From contig NZ_LGSS01000001.1 in assembly GCF_001190785.1 (NCBI RefSeq), forward strand, positions 62,001 through 126,000: 64,000 bases of DNA. The letters run 5' to 3'. The DNA comes from Gottschalkia purinilytica. Lineage in GTDB: Bacteria; Bacillota; Clostridia; Tissierellales; Gottschalkiaceae. The translations under genes and the position numbers were made by a program. Below, piece by piece: positions 8,768 through 17,994 of the stretch. How positions within the stretch are numbered: position 1 is the stretch's first letter; each line of letters opens with the position of its first letter. The notes under the pieces were generated by a model. That model worked only from the letters and a program-made list of their open reading frames with translations. It was not told the origin of the DNA and made no database searches.

Positions 8768-9502
8768 TTATCTATTTTGTTGCTCTTCTGAAGGTTTTGA
8801 ATATATAAAATCTTTTACTCTTTTATATCTAGGTATAACAATATTTTTATCCTGTTTAATATTGACCTGTAAGTTAAATCCTTTTTCCATATACCATATG
8901 ATTCCGCCCTTTACTCTAAGTGCACTTTCTAAATCTTCAGACTTTCCTATTGCTTTTATTACGAAAGGTGCTCCAAAAGATACCCCATTAATTTCAATGT
9001 GATTTCCAGCTGGAACTATTTCTGTAAATGACGTATATCTCTGATCATTTATTGATATGGCCTCAGCCTCTGCAGCATTTAAAATATTTATAACTTGTAA
9101 TAAAAGCTCATAATTTTGAACTATTGTACTTTTATCATCACCAAGTTTAACATCGGCAGGAGGATCATCAATTTGAATAGTAATTCCTTTTCCTTTTAAA
9201 TCTTCATATCCACTTAGCATTTTATATTTTTGTATATCTTTATAAAGATTTTCTAAAAAAGTATCTTTATCTGCCTCACCTTTTTCATATTGTGCAACTT
9301 TTTTTTCAAGTTCGTCTAACTCTTTTCTCATTTTTTCTCTTTCATCTTTAAGCTTCTTATATTCTATAGCTATCTGCTTAGATCTTTGTGTAGGAATGAC
9401 ATTGGAATCTAGATTTTCTACTGTTTTAAATTGTATAGCTAATACTATTCCTAAAATAACACAAACTGCAGTTATAGCTATTTTACTTCTAATATTATTC
9501 AT
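8768..9502 (-). CDS. DUF881 family protein (YlxW/YlxX-like), second copy
   Basis: A 244-residue paralogue of the neighbouring gene: membrane segment (about 8-23), coiled coil rich in K and E (about 37-75), then DUF881 with YEDLKGKGITIQIDD, AEAEAISINDQRY and APFVIKAIGKSEDL. An upstream in-frame start at 9529 would lie deep inside ftsQ. The ATG at 9502 overlaps the ftsQ stop by 8 bases and follows GGGAGG, so it is preferred. Coupled to ftsQ. Confidence 0.88.
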   Translation of the reverse strand: MNNIRSKIAITAVCVILGIVLAIQFKTVENLDSNVIPTQRSKQIAIEYKKLKDEREKMRKELDELEKKVAQYEKGEADKDTFLENLYKDIQKYKMLSGYEDLKGKGITIQIDDPPADVKLGDDKSTIVQNYELLLQVINILNAAEAEAISINDQRYTSFTEIVPAGNHIEINGVSFGAPFVIKAIGKSEDLESALRVKGGIIWYMEKGFNLQVNIKQDKNIVIPRYKRVKDFIYSKPSEEQQNR

Positions 9503-10280
9503 TATTACTACTATCCTCCCATTTGCCATCCTGCTCTACAATAGCATATTTACCTCTATTAAGATATATCTTTGAAGCTTTTCTGTTCTTAGCTTTTAGA
9601 TCTTCAAATATTCTCTTAATATAATCTACTTTATATTTTACATTATCTAATACACCAAATGCAACTTTTGTACCTGTTTTCATTTCTATTGTCATACTTG
9701 AACCTTCTTCAAATGTAATCATACTAATGTTTTTCTTAAAATTATTTTGATCAATCTCTTCCAAAAATTCCTTCATACTAGAGAGTTCAATTTTATTTTT
9801 ATATCTTATCTCATTTCCTATGGATGGATTTATTAAGTCTAATCCTTCTACTTTAACTAATATATCATTTTTTTCGCTAGATATGATGTCTAAAATTTTA
9901 CCATTTTTGTCTATATAAATATAAGAAGAATTATATGCTATAGCAGCAATTTCCTTACTTTCTGTAATATCTATTAATATTTTATTTGGTAATTCTCTCT
10001 TAACATCAGCAGATTTTATATATGGATGAATGAATAAGCTTTCTTTAGCATCACCTGTATTAACTTTAAAGATATTTTCATCCAAAATAATACCTGAAGC
10101 CATTACTACAGTGTCTTTATCTAATACTTTATTTCCTTTAACTTCAATTTTAGAAATATTAAATAGAGGTGTTTTTGTAACAACTATAAACAGCAAAGAT
10201 ATCATCAATATTAACAATACAAAATTTAGCCTCTTTTTTTTTGTTTTTATCTTTTTATCTACTTTACTGCTAGTTTTCAT
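9495..10280 (-). CDS. ftsQ: Cell division protein FtsQ/DivIB
   Basis: Bitopic division protein of 261 residues: basic cytoplasmic tail (1-20), membrane segment (about 21-38), POTRA domain starting at FNISKIEVKGNKVLDKDTVV and a beta domain with the signature YIDKNGKIL. In the divisome it bridges FtsL/DivIC to the septal synthases. The start follows GGGGGAGA. It heads the ftsQ-DUF881-DUF881-sbp run; the murA terminator lies just upstream, so this run needs its own promoter or read-through. Confidence 0.93.
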   Translation of the reverse strand: MKTSSKVDKKIKTKKKRLNFVLLILMISLLFIVVTKTPLFNISKIEVKGNKVLDKDTVVMASGIILDENIFKVNTGDAKESLFIHPYIKSADVKRELPNKILIDITESKEIAAIAYNSSYIYIDKNGKILDIISSEKNDILVKVEGLDLINPSIGNEIRYKNKIELSSMKEFLEEIDQNNFKKNISMITFEEGSSMTIEMKTGTKVAFGVLDNVKYKVDYIKRIFEDLKAKNRKASKIYLNRGKYAIVEQDGKWEDSSNNE

Positions 10281-10311
10281 TGAATTATCTCCCCCACAAG
10301 CTTGTCCTTCT

Positions 10312-10336
10312 AAAAAAGCAGCTCTAAGCTGCTTTT
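10312..10336 (-). terminator. Intrinsic terminator at the end of murA
   Basis: Stem AAAAGCAGCT/AGCTGCTTTT with a four-base loop, then six T on the minus strand. It overlaps the murA stop. Confidence 0.8.
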
Positions 10337-11585
10337 ATATCTTGGTAATTTTTGCATCTAGTGCCTTAAGTTTATTCTCAATATCATCATATCCTCTTTC
10401 GATATGGTAAATGTTTTCAATCTCAGTTACCCCATTTGCAATAAGTCCTGCTAATATAAGTGCTGCTCCACCTCTTAAATCTTTTGCAGCAACTTTAGCT
10501 CCTGTTAACCCTTCTACGCCTTGTATTACAGCAACTTTTCCCACAGTTTTAATATTAGCTCCCATCCTAATTAATTCTTCAGCATGCTTAAATCTATTTT
10601 CAAATACTGTTTCATTAATTACACTAGTTCCATTTGATATACTTAATAATGACATCATTTGTGCCTGCATATCAGTTGGAAATCCTGGATATGGTAAGGT
10701 TTGTACATTTTCAATAGCTTTCACTCTCTTAGGCCCTATTATTTTAAGAGCCGTACAGTTTGTATAAATTTGACAACCTACCTCTCTAAGCTTAGCTATC
10801 ATTGATTGTATATGTTCTACCTCTATATTTTTAAGAATAACTTCACCACCAGTAATAGCCGAAGCTACCATATAAGTACCTGCTGCTATTCTGTCTGGTA
10901 TCACCGTATGTTCTGCACCATTAAACTTCTCAACTCCATCGATTCTTATAATACTAGTTCCTGCTCCATATACTTTACATCCAATAGAGTTTAAAAAATT
11001 TTGTAAGTCCAATATCTCAGGTTCTCTTGCTGCATTTCTAATTACAGTGACTCCTTTAGCTTTTACTGCTGCCAGCATTATATTTTCAGTTGCGCCAACA
11101 CTGGGATAATCAAGCTGTATGTCACATCCTGTTAAATTATCAGCTTTACAATGTAAGTGTCCATGGGATTCTTCTATACTTACACCCATTTGTCTAAGAG
11201 CTTTTAAATGTAAATCTATAGGTCTAGGTCCTAATTCACAACCACCAGGATAACTTATAGTTACTTCTCCAAATCTACTAATCATTGCTCCCATCAAAAT
11301 TATCGAAGATCTCATTTCTCTTACTAATTCTTCTGGTATATATATCTTTGATATATGTCTAGAGTCTACAGACATAACTCCATCCATTCTATCTACTTTG
11401 CATCCAATAGATAATAATATTTTTTCCATTATATCTACATCTCTAAGATTTGGAGTGTTAAATATAACATTGTTATTGTTATTAATTACTGTCGCAGCTA
11501 GAATAGGTAGAACAGCATTTTTTGCTCCGATTATAGATACCTCTCCTATCAGCTTCTTGCCACCTTCAATTATATATTTGCTCAT
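10335..11585 (-). CDS. murA: UDP-N-acetylglucosamine 1-carboxyvinyltransferase MurA
   Basis: First committed step of peptidoglycan synthesis: transfers enolpyruvate from PEP to UDP-GlcNAc. It has 416 residues, the normal EPSP-synthase-fold length. The catalytic, fosfomycin-sensitive Cys is at about 116 in PGGCELGPRPID; IGAKNAVLPI near the N-terminus holds the conserved Lys/Asn. GTG at 11591 is in frame, but ATG at 11585 has the proper 7-base spacing from GGAGG. Confidence 0.96.
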   Translation of the reverse strand: MSKYIIEGGKKLIGEVSIIGAKNAVLPILAATVINNNNNVIFNTPNLRDVDIMEKILLSIGCKVDRMDGVMSVDSRHISKIYIPEELVREMRSSIILMGAMISRFGEVTISYPGGCELGPRPIDLHLKALRQMGVSIEESHGHLHCKADNLTGCDIQLDYPSVGATENIMLAAVKAKGVTVIRNAAREPEILDLQNFLNSIGCKVYGAGTSIIRIDGVEKFNGAEHTVIPDRIAAGTYMVASAITGGEVILKNIEVEHIQSMIAKLREVGCQIYTNCTALKIIGPKRVKAIENVQTLPYPGFPTDMQAQMMSLLSISNGTSVINETVFENRFKHAEELIRMGANIKTVGKVAVIQGVEGLTGAKVAAKDLRGGAALILAGLIANGVTEIENIYHIERGYDDIENKLKALDAKITKI

Positions 11586-11690
11586 TTTCACACCTCCAAG
11601 ATATGACCTAAACTATGTTTAAAACAGTATATAGTCATTTTATGCATATCTATAGAAGGTGTTACACAATATTAGTTATTTATATATCAA

Positions 11691-12797
11691 TTAGGGCACT
11701 AGCTCTTTTATTATATTTACTATTCTTTCACTGGCATCTATAATTCCTATCTTTTTGCTATTATAAGCCATATTAGATAATTTTTCTTTATCATCTAATA
11801 CTTCTTTTATTGTTTTTGTTAACTTATTATCTGTCAAATCTTTTTCAAGAATAACTATACTAGCTCCAGCTTTTTCTAATGCTTTAGCATTATACTCTTG
11901 ATGATTTTCTGCAGTGTATGCTTTTGGAATCAATATAGTAGGGACTCCTACAGCAGTAACTTCTGCTATGGTTATTGCTCCACCACTAGTTATAGCTAAA
12001 TCAGCAATAGCAAGAGCCTTAGGCATTTCAAAGAAATACGGTACAACATTTATATTACTTGACAACTCATCTATTCCATTACTTTTTAACTCTTTCATAA
12101 AACTTTCATGAAATCTTTTACCAGTCACATGTAATACTTGAATATCATCATTATCATGATTATCTATAATAAATCGCAACATTGCATCATTTAACTTTTT
12201 CTGACCACCGCTTCCTCCAAAACATAGGATAAAAGGTTTGTTTTGATCAACTTTCAAATCTTGATATGCTTTTTCTTTATCGATGGTTAATATATCTTTT
12301 CTGATTGGATTTCCAGTTATTATCACCTTTTCTGACTTTTTAAAATATTTTTTACATTCCTCAAAACTTCCAGCTACTTTACTTACAAATTTAGATAAAA
12401 TTTTATTAGTAACTCCAGGGAATGCATTTTGTTCATGTATTAATGTAGGTATTTTCTTTAAAGATGCTAACAATACAACTGGACCGCAAACATATCCACC
12501 AGTGCCTATGACAATGTCTGGTTTAAATTCTTTTATAACCTTTTTAGCATCATTAAGTCCTAGAAAAAGTTCTTTTATAGATTTAACAGTATCTTTTGAT
12601 AATTTTCTAGAAAATCCTTTTACTCTAATAGTTTTAAATTTAAGTCCTTCTTTAGGTACTAATTCAGATTCCAATCCTCTTTCAGTTCCTACATAAAGTA
12701 TTTCAGCATTTTTATATTCTTCTTTTATTTTTTTTGCTATAGCCAAAGCTGGATATATGTGTCCTCCAGTTCCTCCTCCTGTAATTAGTACTTTCAT
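11691..12797 (-). CDS. murG: Undecaprenyldiphospho-muramoylpentapeptide GlcNAc transferase MurG
   Basis: Peripheral membrane GT28 enzyme that converts lipid I to lipid II; 368 residues. The GGTGGHIYPALA loop is at 7-18, the second glycine loop is CFGGSGGQ near the middle, and the UDP-GlcNAc site TSGGAITIAEV lies in the C-terminal half. Eight bases downstream of ftsW/spoVE, so lipid II synthesis and flipping/polymerisation are co-expressed. Confidence 0.96.
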   Translation of the reverse strand: MKVLITGGGTGGHIYPALAIAKKIKEEYKNAEILYVGTERGLESELVPKEGLKFKTIRVKGFSRKLSKDTVKSIKELFLGLNDAKKVIKEFKPDIVIGTGGYVCGPVVLLASLKKIPTLIHEQNAFPGVTNKILSKFVSKVAGSFEECKKYFKKSEKVIITGNPIRKDILTIDKEKAYQDLKVDQNKPFILCFGGSGGQKKLNDAMLRFIIDNHDNDDIQVLHVTGKRFHESFMKELKSNGIDELSSNINVVPYFFEMPKALAIADLAITSGGAITIAEVTAVGVPTILIPKAYTAENHQEYNAKALEKAGASIVILEKDLTDNKLTKTIKEVLDDKEKLSNMAYNSKKIGIIDASERIVNIIKELVP

Positions 12798-12805
12798 GAT
12801 TTATT

Positions 12806-13927
12806 TCAACTCCTATCTAATTGTGAATGTCTAGATATATTTAGAAGCACACCAGCTGCTGCCATGTATATCATTAAAGATGTACCACCATAACTAATGA
12901 AAGGTAGAGGTATACCTGTAGCAGGCATTGATGATGTAACAACAGCTATATGGATAAGCGCTTGTATCGTAATAAGTGATACTATTCCAGATGCTAATAA
13001 ACATCCGAACAAGTCTTTAGCTCCCAAAGCTATCTTTATTCCTCTCCAAACAACTAGCAAAAGTAAAAGCATGACAGTCAGACATCCTATAAATCCCAAT
13101 TCTTCTCCTATTATAGAAAATATAAAGTCATTATAAGGTTCTGGTATGTAAAAAAACTTTTGTCTACTTTTACCTAGTCCTAATCCAAATATTCCACCTG
13201 ATCCTAGCGCATATAAAGACTGAACAACTTGCCATCCACTACCTACTCTATCAGCAAATGGATCAAGGAATGTAGTAACTCTTTTTATTCTGTATCTTTC
13301 GCCAGCAGGAGTAAAGGGCTGAAGTATAGCCAAGGTAAGCATTATAAACCCAGTTATACCAACCGTCGAAAGATGTGATATCTTTGCTCCTCCTATAAAG
13401 AATATTATAACAAGTGTAAATGCTAAAGTTGCACTTGTTCCTAAGTCTTTTTGAAGTATAATAAGGCCACAAGAGAACCCTATTACCATCATAGCTGGTA
13501 TGAATCCTTCTTTAAAGCTCTGCATTTTTTCTTTTCTCTTGGCCAAAAAAGCTGAAAGAAATATAATAGATCCTAGCTTCATAGCATCAGATGGCATGAA
13601 ATTTATGACTCCTAAATCTACCCATCTTCTTGCCCCATTGTATTCTCTCCCAAGTGGTGTGAATATTAGTAGACATAGTATAGTAGCTCCAAAAAATATT
13701 AACTTTGAAAGTTTTCCTAATTTCCAATAGTCAAAGTTCATAAAAACTATCATAGCTATTAACCCTAGTATACTAGCTACAAGTTGCTTTTTTAAAAAAT
13801 GATATCCATCTTGCATTTTGTATAATCCATCAGGCCAGCTTGAACTAAAAACCATGATAATTCCTATGAATACTAATAATATCACAGAAATCATTAAAGT
13901 AAAATCACAGGCTTTTCTTTTTGCCAT
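12806..13927 (-). CDS. spoVE: SEDS glycosyltransferase FtsW/SpoVE
   Basis: Polytopic peptidoglycan polymerase of 373 residues with about ten membrane segments. Family signatures are VFSSSWPDG near the N-terminus, GLGLGKSRQKFFYIPEPYNDFIFSIIGEE and PATGIPLPFISYGGTS near the end. SEDS proteins pair with a class B PBP; the partner is probably the SpoVD-type PBP of this cluster. FtsW and SpoVE cannot be told apart from sequence alone; the position with spoVD suggests SpoVE. Confidence 0.9.
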   Translation of the reverse strand: MAKRKACDFTLMISVILLVFIGIIMVFSSSWPDGLYKMQDGYHFLKKQLVASILGLIAMIVFMNFDYWKLGKLSKLIFFGATILCLLIFTPLGREYNGARRWVDLGVINFMPSDAMKLGSIIFLSAFLAKRKEKMQSFKEGFIPAMMVIGFSCGLIILQKDLGTSATLAFTLVIIFFIGGAKISHLSTVGITGFIMLTLAILQPFTPAGERYRIKRVTTFLDPFADRVGSGWQVVQSLYALGSGGIFGLGLGKSRQKFFYIPEPYNDFIFSIIGEELGFIGCLTVMLLLLLVVWRGIKIALGAKDLFGCLLASGIVSLITIQALIHIAVVTSSMPATGIPLPFISYGGTSLMIYMAAAGVLLNISRHSQLDRS

Positions 13928-13929
13928 TA

Positions 13930-15288
13930 TTAGGCCTCCCTTAACAGTTTTACTTCCTTTTTAAAAACTCTTCCTCTTTCCTCATAGCTCTCAAACATAT
14001 CCCAGCTTGCACATGCAGGAGAAAGTAACACATTATCTCCCTCATTTGATATTTCAAAAGACTTTTGAACTGCTTCTTGAATAGTTTCTACTATATATAT
14101 ATTGCTAAATTTTTTGTTTATTGCTGTATTTTTTATTTTTTCTGCTGTTTCCCCTATTAAAATTAGAGCTTTAACTTTATTATCAAAGCTATCTACAAAG
14201 TCATCAAAACTTCCACCTTTATCCATTCCACCAGCTATAAGAATTATAGGGCTATTTATAGCTTCTATAGCTTTTATAGAAGCATCTGGATTAGTTCCTT
14301 TAGAATCATTGAAATATCTTACTTTTTTTATTTCGTCTACAAATTCTAATCTATGTTCTACTCCCTCAAAGTTCATTAGCACATCTGATATCACATCTAT
14401 ACTAACTCCCATTACCCAGGCAATAGCTACTGCTGATAATGCATTCTCTAAATTATGTTTTCCTGGAATTTTTATATGGTCTAAAGATATTACATTTTTA
14501 ATATTTTTTCCATCATTCACAACTATATAATTATCTTTTACATAAACACCTTTGCTTAAAACATTACTCGAGCTAAAAAATATCAAATTACCACTAGTAT
14601 ATTTTTCCATAGATCTAAGTATATGATCATCATAGTTTAATATGGTAAAATCATCTTTATCTTGATTTCGAAATACTTTTTGTTTAGCTTTAATATAGTT
14701 TTCAATAGTTTTATGCCAATTTAAATGATCTGGAGTTATATTTGTTATTAAGCTAACTTTTGGCTTAAACTTTTTTGTGCTATCTAATTGAAAACTACTA
14801 GCTTCTATAATAAAAACATCATCATCATGAGAATTAACAACTTCCCATAATATTCCTACTCCAATGTTTCCTGTAACATGTGTACCAAATCCTGCTTTTT
14901 TAAATATCTCTCCAGTAAGAGAAGTTGTTGTTGTTTTACCATTAGTCCCTGTTATAGCTATAAATCTATTTTTAGAAATTCTGTATGACAATTCAATATC
15001 AGTTATAACTTCTATTCCTTTGCTCTCTGCATTTTTTATTATAGGAATATCCAATGGAATTCCTGGACTTTTTATTATTAAGTCAATTTTTTCTAAATCT
15101 ACATCATTACTACCTAATACATACGTAATATGTATATCTTTTAATTCCTCTATATACTCTTTAAGTTCTTCTTCTTTCTTCATATCTGTTACTATTACAT
15201 TAGCTCCTAGCTTACTTAGAGCTTTAGACGTGGACACACCACTTACAGCTAATCCTAGTACAAGTATATTTTTATCTTTTAAGTTCAT
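13930..15288 (-). CDS. murD: UDP-N-acetylmuramoylalanine-D-glutamate ligase MurD
   Basis: Adds D-Glu to UDP-MurNAc-L-Ala using ATP; 452 residues. It has an N-terminal Rossmann part (LVLGLAVSGVS), the ATP loop ITGTNGKTTTTS, the His/Asn centre of Mur ligases (NITPDHLNWHKT) and a C-terminal domain with SPACASWDMFESYEERG, a MurD signature. An ATG at 15297-adjacent GTG exists, but ATG 15288 has the better spacing from AGGTGG. Two bases before ftsW. Confidence 0.95.
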   Translation of the reverse strand: MNLKDKNILVLGLAVSGVSTSKALSKLGANVIVTDMKKEEELKEYIEELKDIHITYVLGSNDVDLEKIDLIIKSPGIPLDIPIIKNAESKGIEVITDIELSYRISKNRFIAITGTNGKTTTTSLTGEIFKKAGFGTHVTGNIGVGILWEVVNSHDDDVFIIEASSFQLDSTKKFKPKVSLITNITPDHLNWHKTIENYIKAKQKVFRNQDKDDFTILNYDDHILRSMEKYTSGNLIFFSSSNVLSKGVYVKDNYIVVNDGKNIKNVISLDHIKIPGKHNLENALSAVAIAWVMGVSIDVISDVLMNFEGVEHRLEFVDEIKKVRYFNDSKGTNPDASIKAIEAINSPIILIAGGMDKGGSFDDFVDSFDNKVKALILIGETAEKIKNTAINKKFSNIYIVETIQEAVQKSFEISNEGDNVLLSPACASWDMFESYEERGRVFKKEVKLLREA

Positions 15289-15312
15289 ATATTCCACCTA
15301 CTTTATGCAAAT

Positions 15313-16275
15313 TTAACTTAAGCTATATACTCCTATTAAACACAAAACAACTGTTACAATCCAAAAAACTGTAACTACTTTTGTTTCTTTCCATCCTTTT
15401 TGTTCAAAATGATGATGTAAAGGACTCATTAAAAATACTCTCTTTCCAGTTAATTTAAAAGAAGTAACTTGAATAATAACTGAAAGTGCTTCTGCAAAAT
15501 ATATACCACAAACTATAGGTATTATAAGTGGTAGATTTAATAATACCGCTATTCCAGCTACAGCTCCTCCTAGAGCCATAGAACCAGTATCCCCCATAAA
15601 AACCTTCGCAGGATATGAATTATGCTTTAGAAACCCTAAACAAGCTCCACCTAAAGCTGCTGAAAATATTGCGACACTGTTCATTCCCATATTTAAAGCA
15701 ATTAAGCTAAAGAATGATAGTATTATCAAAGTAACTCCTGATGCTAATCCATCTAGTCCATCTGTTAAATTAGCACTATTTACTGTAGCTACAACAACAA
15801 AAGCTATAAAAGGCACGTAAAGCATTCCCAAATCTATAGTTCCATTTATAAAAGGTACTATTATTTTAGTCCCTAAAATTGAATTATTTGATTGATAAAC
15901 TGCTAATATAACAGCTAAGGCAATTTGCCCTATAAGTTTTTGATATGCTTTTAATCCTAATGATCTTTTTAAAACAACCTTTATAAAATCATCTATAAAT
16001 CCAATTAGTCCAAATCCTATTGTTGACAAAATGAGGACTTTCATGTCTTGATTAAATAATCCAGTCGTTAATACAGTAATTAATAATGCTATCACTATTA
16101 TGATTCCACCCATAGTAGGTGTTCCACTTTTTTTATAATGTGTTTTTGGACCTTCTTTCCTTATGCTTTGACCTACCTTAAGTCTTTTCAAAGCTGGTAT
16201 CAATAATGGCCCTAATATTAAAGTTATAATGAAAGAAACTACTATGACTCTTATAATATCTTTATAGTCTGACAT
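15313..16275 (-). CDS. mraY: Phospho-N-acetylmuramoyl-pentapeptide transferase MraY
   Basis: Integral membrane enzyme that loads the pentapeptide sugar onto undecaprenyl phosphate (lipid I). It has 320 residues and about ten membrane segments. Catalytic motifs are GFIDDFIK, NLTDGLDGLASG, FMGDTGSMALGG and SPLHHHFE. ATG follows AGAGGAGA. In most dcw clusters murF comes just upstream of mraY; here murE is the upstream neighbour. Confidence 0.97.
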   Translation of the reverse strand: MSDYKDIIRVIVVSFIITLILGPLLIPALKRLKVGQSIRKEGPKTHYKKSGTPTMGGIIIVIALLITVLTTGLFNQDMKVLILSTIGFGLIGFIDDFIKVVLKRSLGLKAYQKLIGQIALAVILAVYQSNNSILGTKIIVPFINGTIDLGMLYVPFIAFVVVATVNSANLTDGLDGLASGVTLIILSFFSLIALNMGMNSVAIFSAALGGACLGFLKHNSYPAKVFMGDTGSMALGGAVAGIAVLLNLPLIIPIVCGIYFAEALSVIIQVTSFKLTGKRVFLMSPLHHHFEQKGWKETKVVTVFWIVTVVLCLIGVYSLS

Positions 16276-16317
16276 GTTACTTCTCCTCTCTAGTTTATAG
16301 TTAATCTTTTTAACAAT

Positions 16318-17778
16318 TTATTTTAAATCTTTCAGTACTTCTAGTACAATTTCTCTCTCATCAAAAGGAAGTACTTTTTCTCCAATAATAGTATATGTTT
16401 CATGACCTTTTCCTGCAAGTAAAATTACGTCTTTAGATCTATTATTTTCTATTGCATATTTTATTGCTTCTTTCCTATCTACTATTGAAACATACTCACC
16501 ATTTGTTTTTTTCAAACCTTTTATAATGTCATCAATTATTTTTTGCGGGTCTTCTGTTCTAGGATTATCCGATGTTACTATAGATAAGTCAGCATACTTT
16601 CCAGCAATTTCACCCATAATTGCTCTTTTTGAATTATCTCTATCTCCACCAGCGCCAAATACTAATATCTTTCTTCCTTCTGCAAATTCATCTATTGATT
16701 TTAGGACCTTTTCAAGAGCATCTGGAGTATGTGCAAAATCGATTATAACAGTAAAGTCCCTATTAGTAGGTACAACTTCGAATCTTCCTTTAACACCTTC
16801 TATAGCATTTAAGCCCTTTTTAATATCTTCAAGTGATATTCCATACGCATATGCACATGATGCTGATGCTAATCCATTGTATACACTAAATTGTCCTGGA
16901 ATATTCATATTTATTATTGTATTTCCTATTGGTGTATTAAGTCTAAATTCCACTCCTTCTGCATGATGCTTTATGTCTGTAGCATATATATCCGCTTTTT
17001 TATCTACACCATAAGTTAGAAGTGGTGTTTCTATATCTTTTAATTTCTCTACAATTTTTCTACCATATTCATCATCTATATTAATAATATTATATTTTTT
17101 TGTCATAAAGAATAATTTTGTTTTCGCTTCAAAGTAATTGTTTAAAGTTTTATGATAATCCAAATGATCAACACTAAGATTAGTAAATATTCCTATATCA
17201 AAGTCACTATATTCTACTCTATTAAGTTCTAGTGCATGAGAAGATACCTCCATTACACAACTATCTATATTTGCATCAGCCATCATACTGAAAGTTTTCT
17301 GAAGCTCTAATGATTCTGGAGTCGTATTATTAGTCTTTATTAATTTTCCATCTATAACACTACCTATAGTTCCTATAATACCTACTTTTTCATCTACAGT
17401 TTCTAATATTGACTTTATAAGATATGTAGTTGTAGTTTTAGCATTTGTACCAGTTATTCCTATTAGATTTAGCTTACTAGATGGCTCTTTATAGAATTTA
17501 GAAGAAACCTCCGCCAAAGTTACTCTAGTATCTTTTACTTTTATAACTGTAATACCTTCCGGAACATCTATATCTTTTTGAACTATGATAGCTTTTGCTC
17601 CTTTAGATATAGCACTATCTATAAACTTATGTCCGTCTACTTTAAATCCTTCTATAGCAACAAACAAACTATCTTTTATAGCCATTCTAGAATCGTAAAC
17701 TACTTCACTTATGTTAATATCTAAATTTCCTTTACTACTTTCAATATTGCTAGCATCTATAAGTTCTATTAGTTTCAT
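16318..17778 (-). CDS. murE: UDP-MurNAc-tripeptide synthetase MurE (meso-DAP adding)
   Basis: Adds the third stem residue to UDP-MurNAc-dipeptide; 486 residues. The P-loop is GTNAKTTTT, with Ala where Gly is usual. The substrate motif DNPRTEDP predicts meso-diaminopimelate rather than lysine. The ligase centre NLSVDHLDYHKT and a C-terminal GKGHETY follow. ATG follows GAGAGGTG. A terminator separates it from spoVD upstream. It is the only Mur ligase between spoVD and mraY; I see no murF in the window. Confidence 0.95.
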   Translation of the reverse strand: MKLIELIDASNIESSKGNLDINISEVVYDSRMAIKDSLFVAIEGFKVDGHKFIDSAISKGAKAIIVQKDIDVPEGITVIKVKDTRVTLAEVSSKFYKEPSSKLNLIGITGTNAKTTTTYLIKSILETVDEKVGIIGTIGSVIDGKLIKTNNTTPESLELQKTFSMMADANIDSCVMEVSSHALELNRVEYSDFDIGIFTNLSVDHLDYHKTLNNYFEAKTKLFFMTKKYNIINIDDEYGRKIVEKLKDIETPLLTYGVDKKADIYATDIKHHAEGVEFRLNTPIGNTIINMNIPGQFSVYNGLASASCAYAYGISLEDIKKGLNAIEGVKGRFEVVPTNRDFTVIIDFAHTPDALEKVLKSIDEFAEGRKILVFGAGGDRDNSKRAIMGEIAGKYADLSIVTSDNPRTEDPQKIIDDIIKGLKKTNGEYVSIVDRKEAIKYAIENNRSKDVILLAGKGHETYTIIGEKVLPFDEREIVLEVLKDLK

Positions 17779-17855
17779 CAGTTACACCTCTCAAATTTTA
17801 GAATTATAACACTATATGATAATATCATAATTTCAGATATTATTATAGTCTACTT

Positions 17856-17893
17856 AAAAGGCAACTTTCAAACATTTTTTGTTTGAAGTTGCC
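17856..17893 (-). terminator. Intrinsic terminator after spoVD
   Basis: Stem GGCAACTT(C)AAAC/GTTTGAAAGTTGCC followed by TTTTAAG on the minus strand, about 100 bases past the spoVD stop. It divides the cluster into mraZ-rsmH-ftsL-spoVD and murE-onward transcripts. Confidence 0.75.
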
Positions 17894-17994
17894 TCAGTGT
17901 AATTTTTAGCTATAATTACTTACTTTTACTTTATCATGATCTAAAAATATCTATCATTCGTTATGTTATATTTAGTTTTAATCTTATATACTAA

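Noticed and set aside
13263-13472. A 69-codon minus-strand frame inside ftsW/spoVE.
   Set aside because: It overlaps the conserved SEDS protein in another frame and has no ribosome site or recognisable domain.
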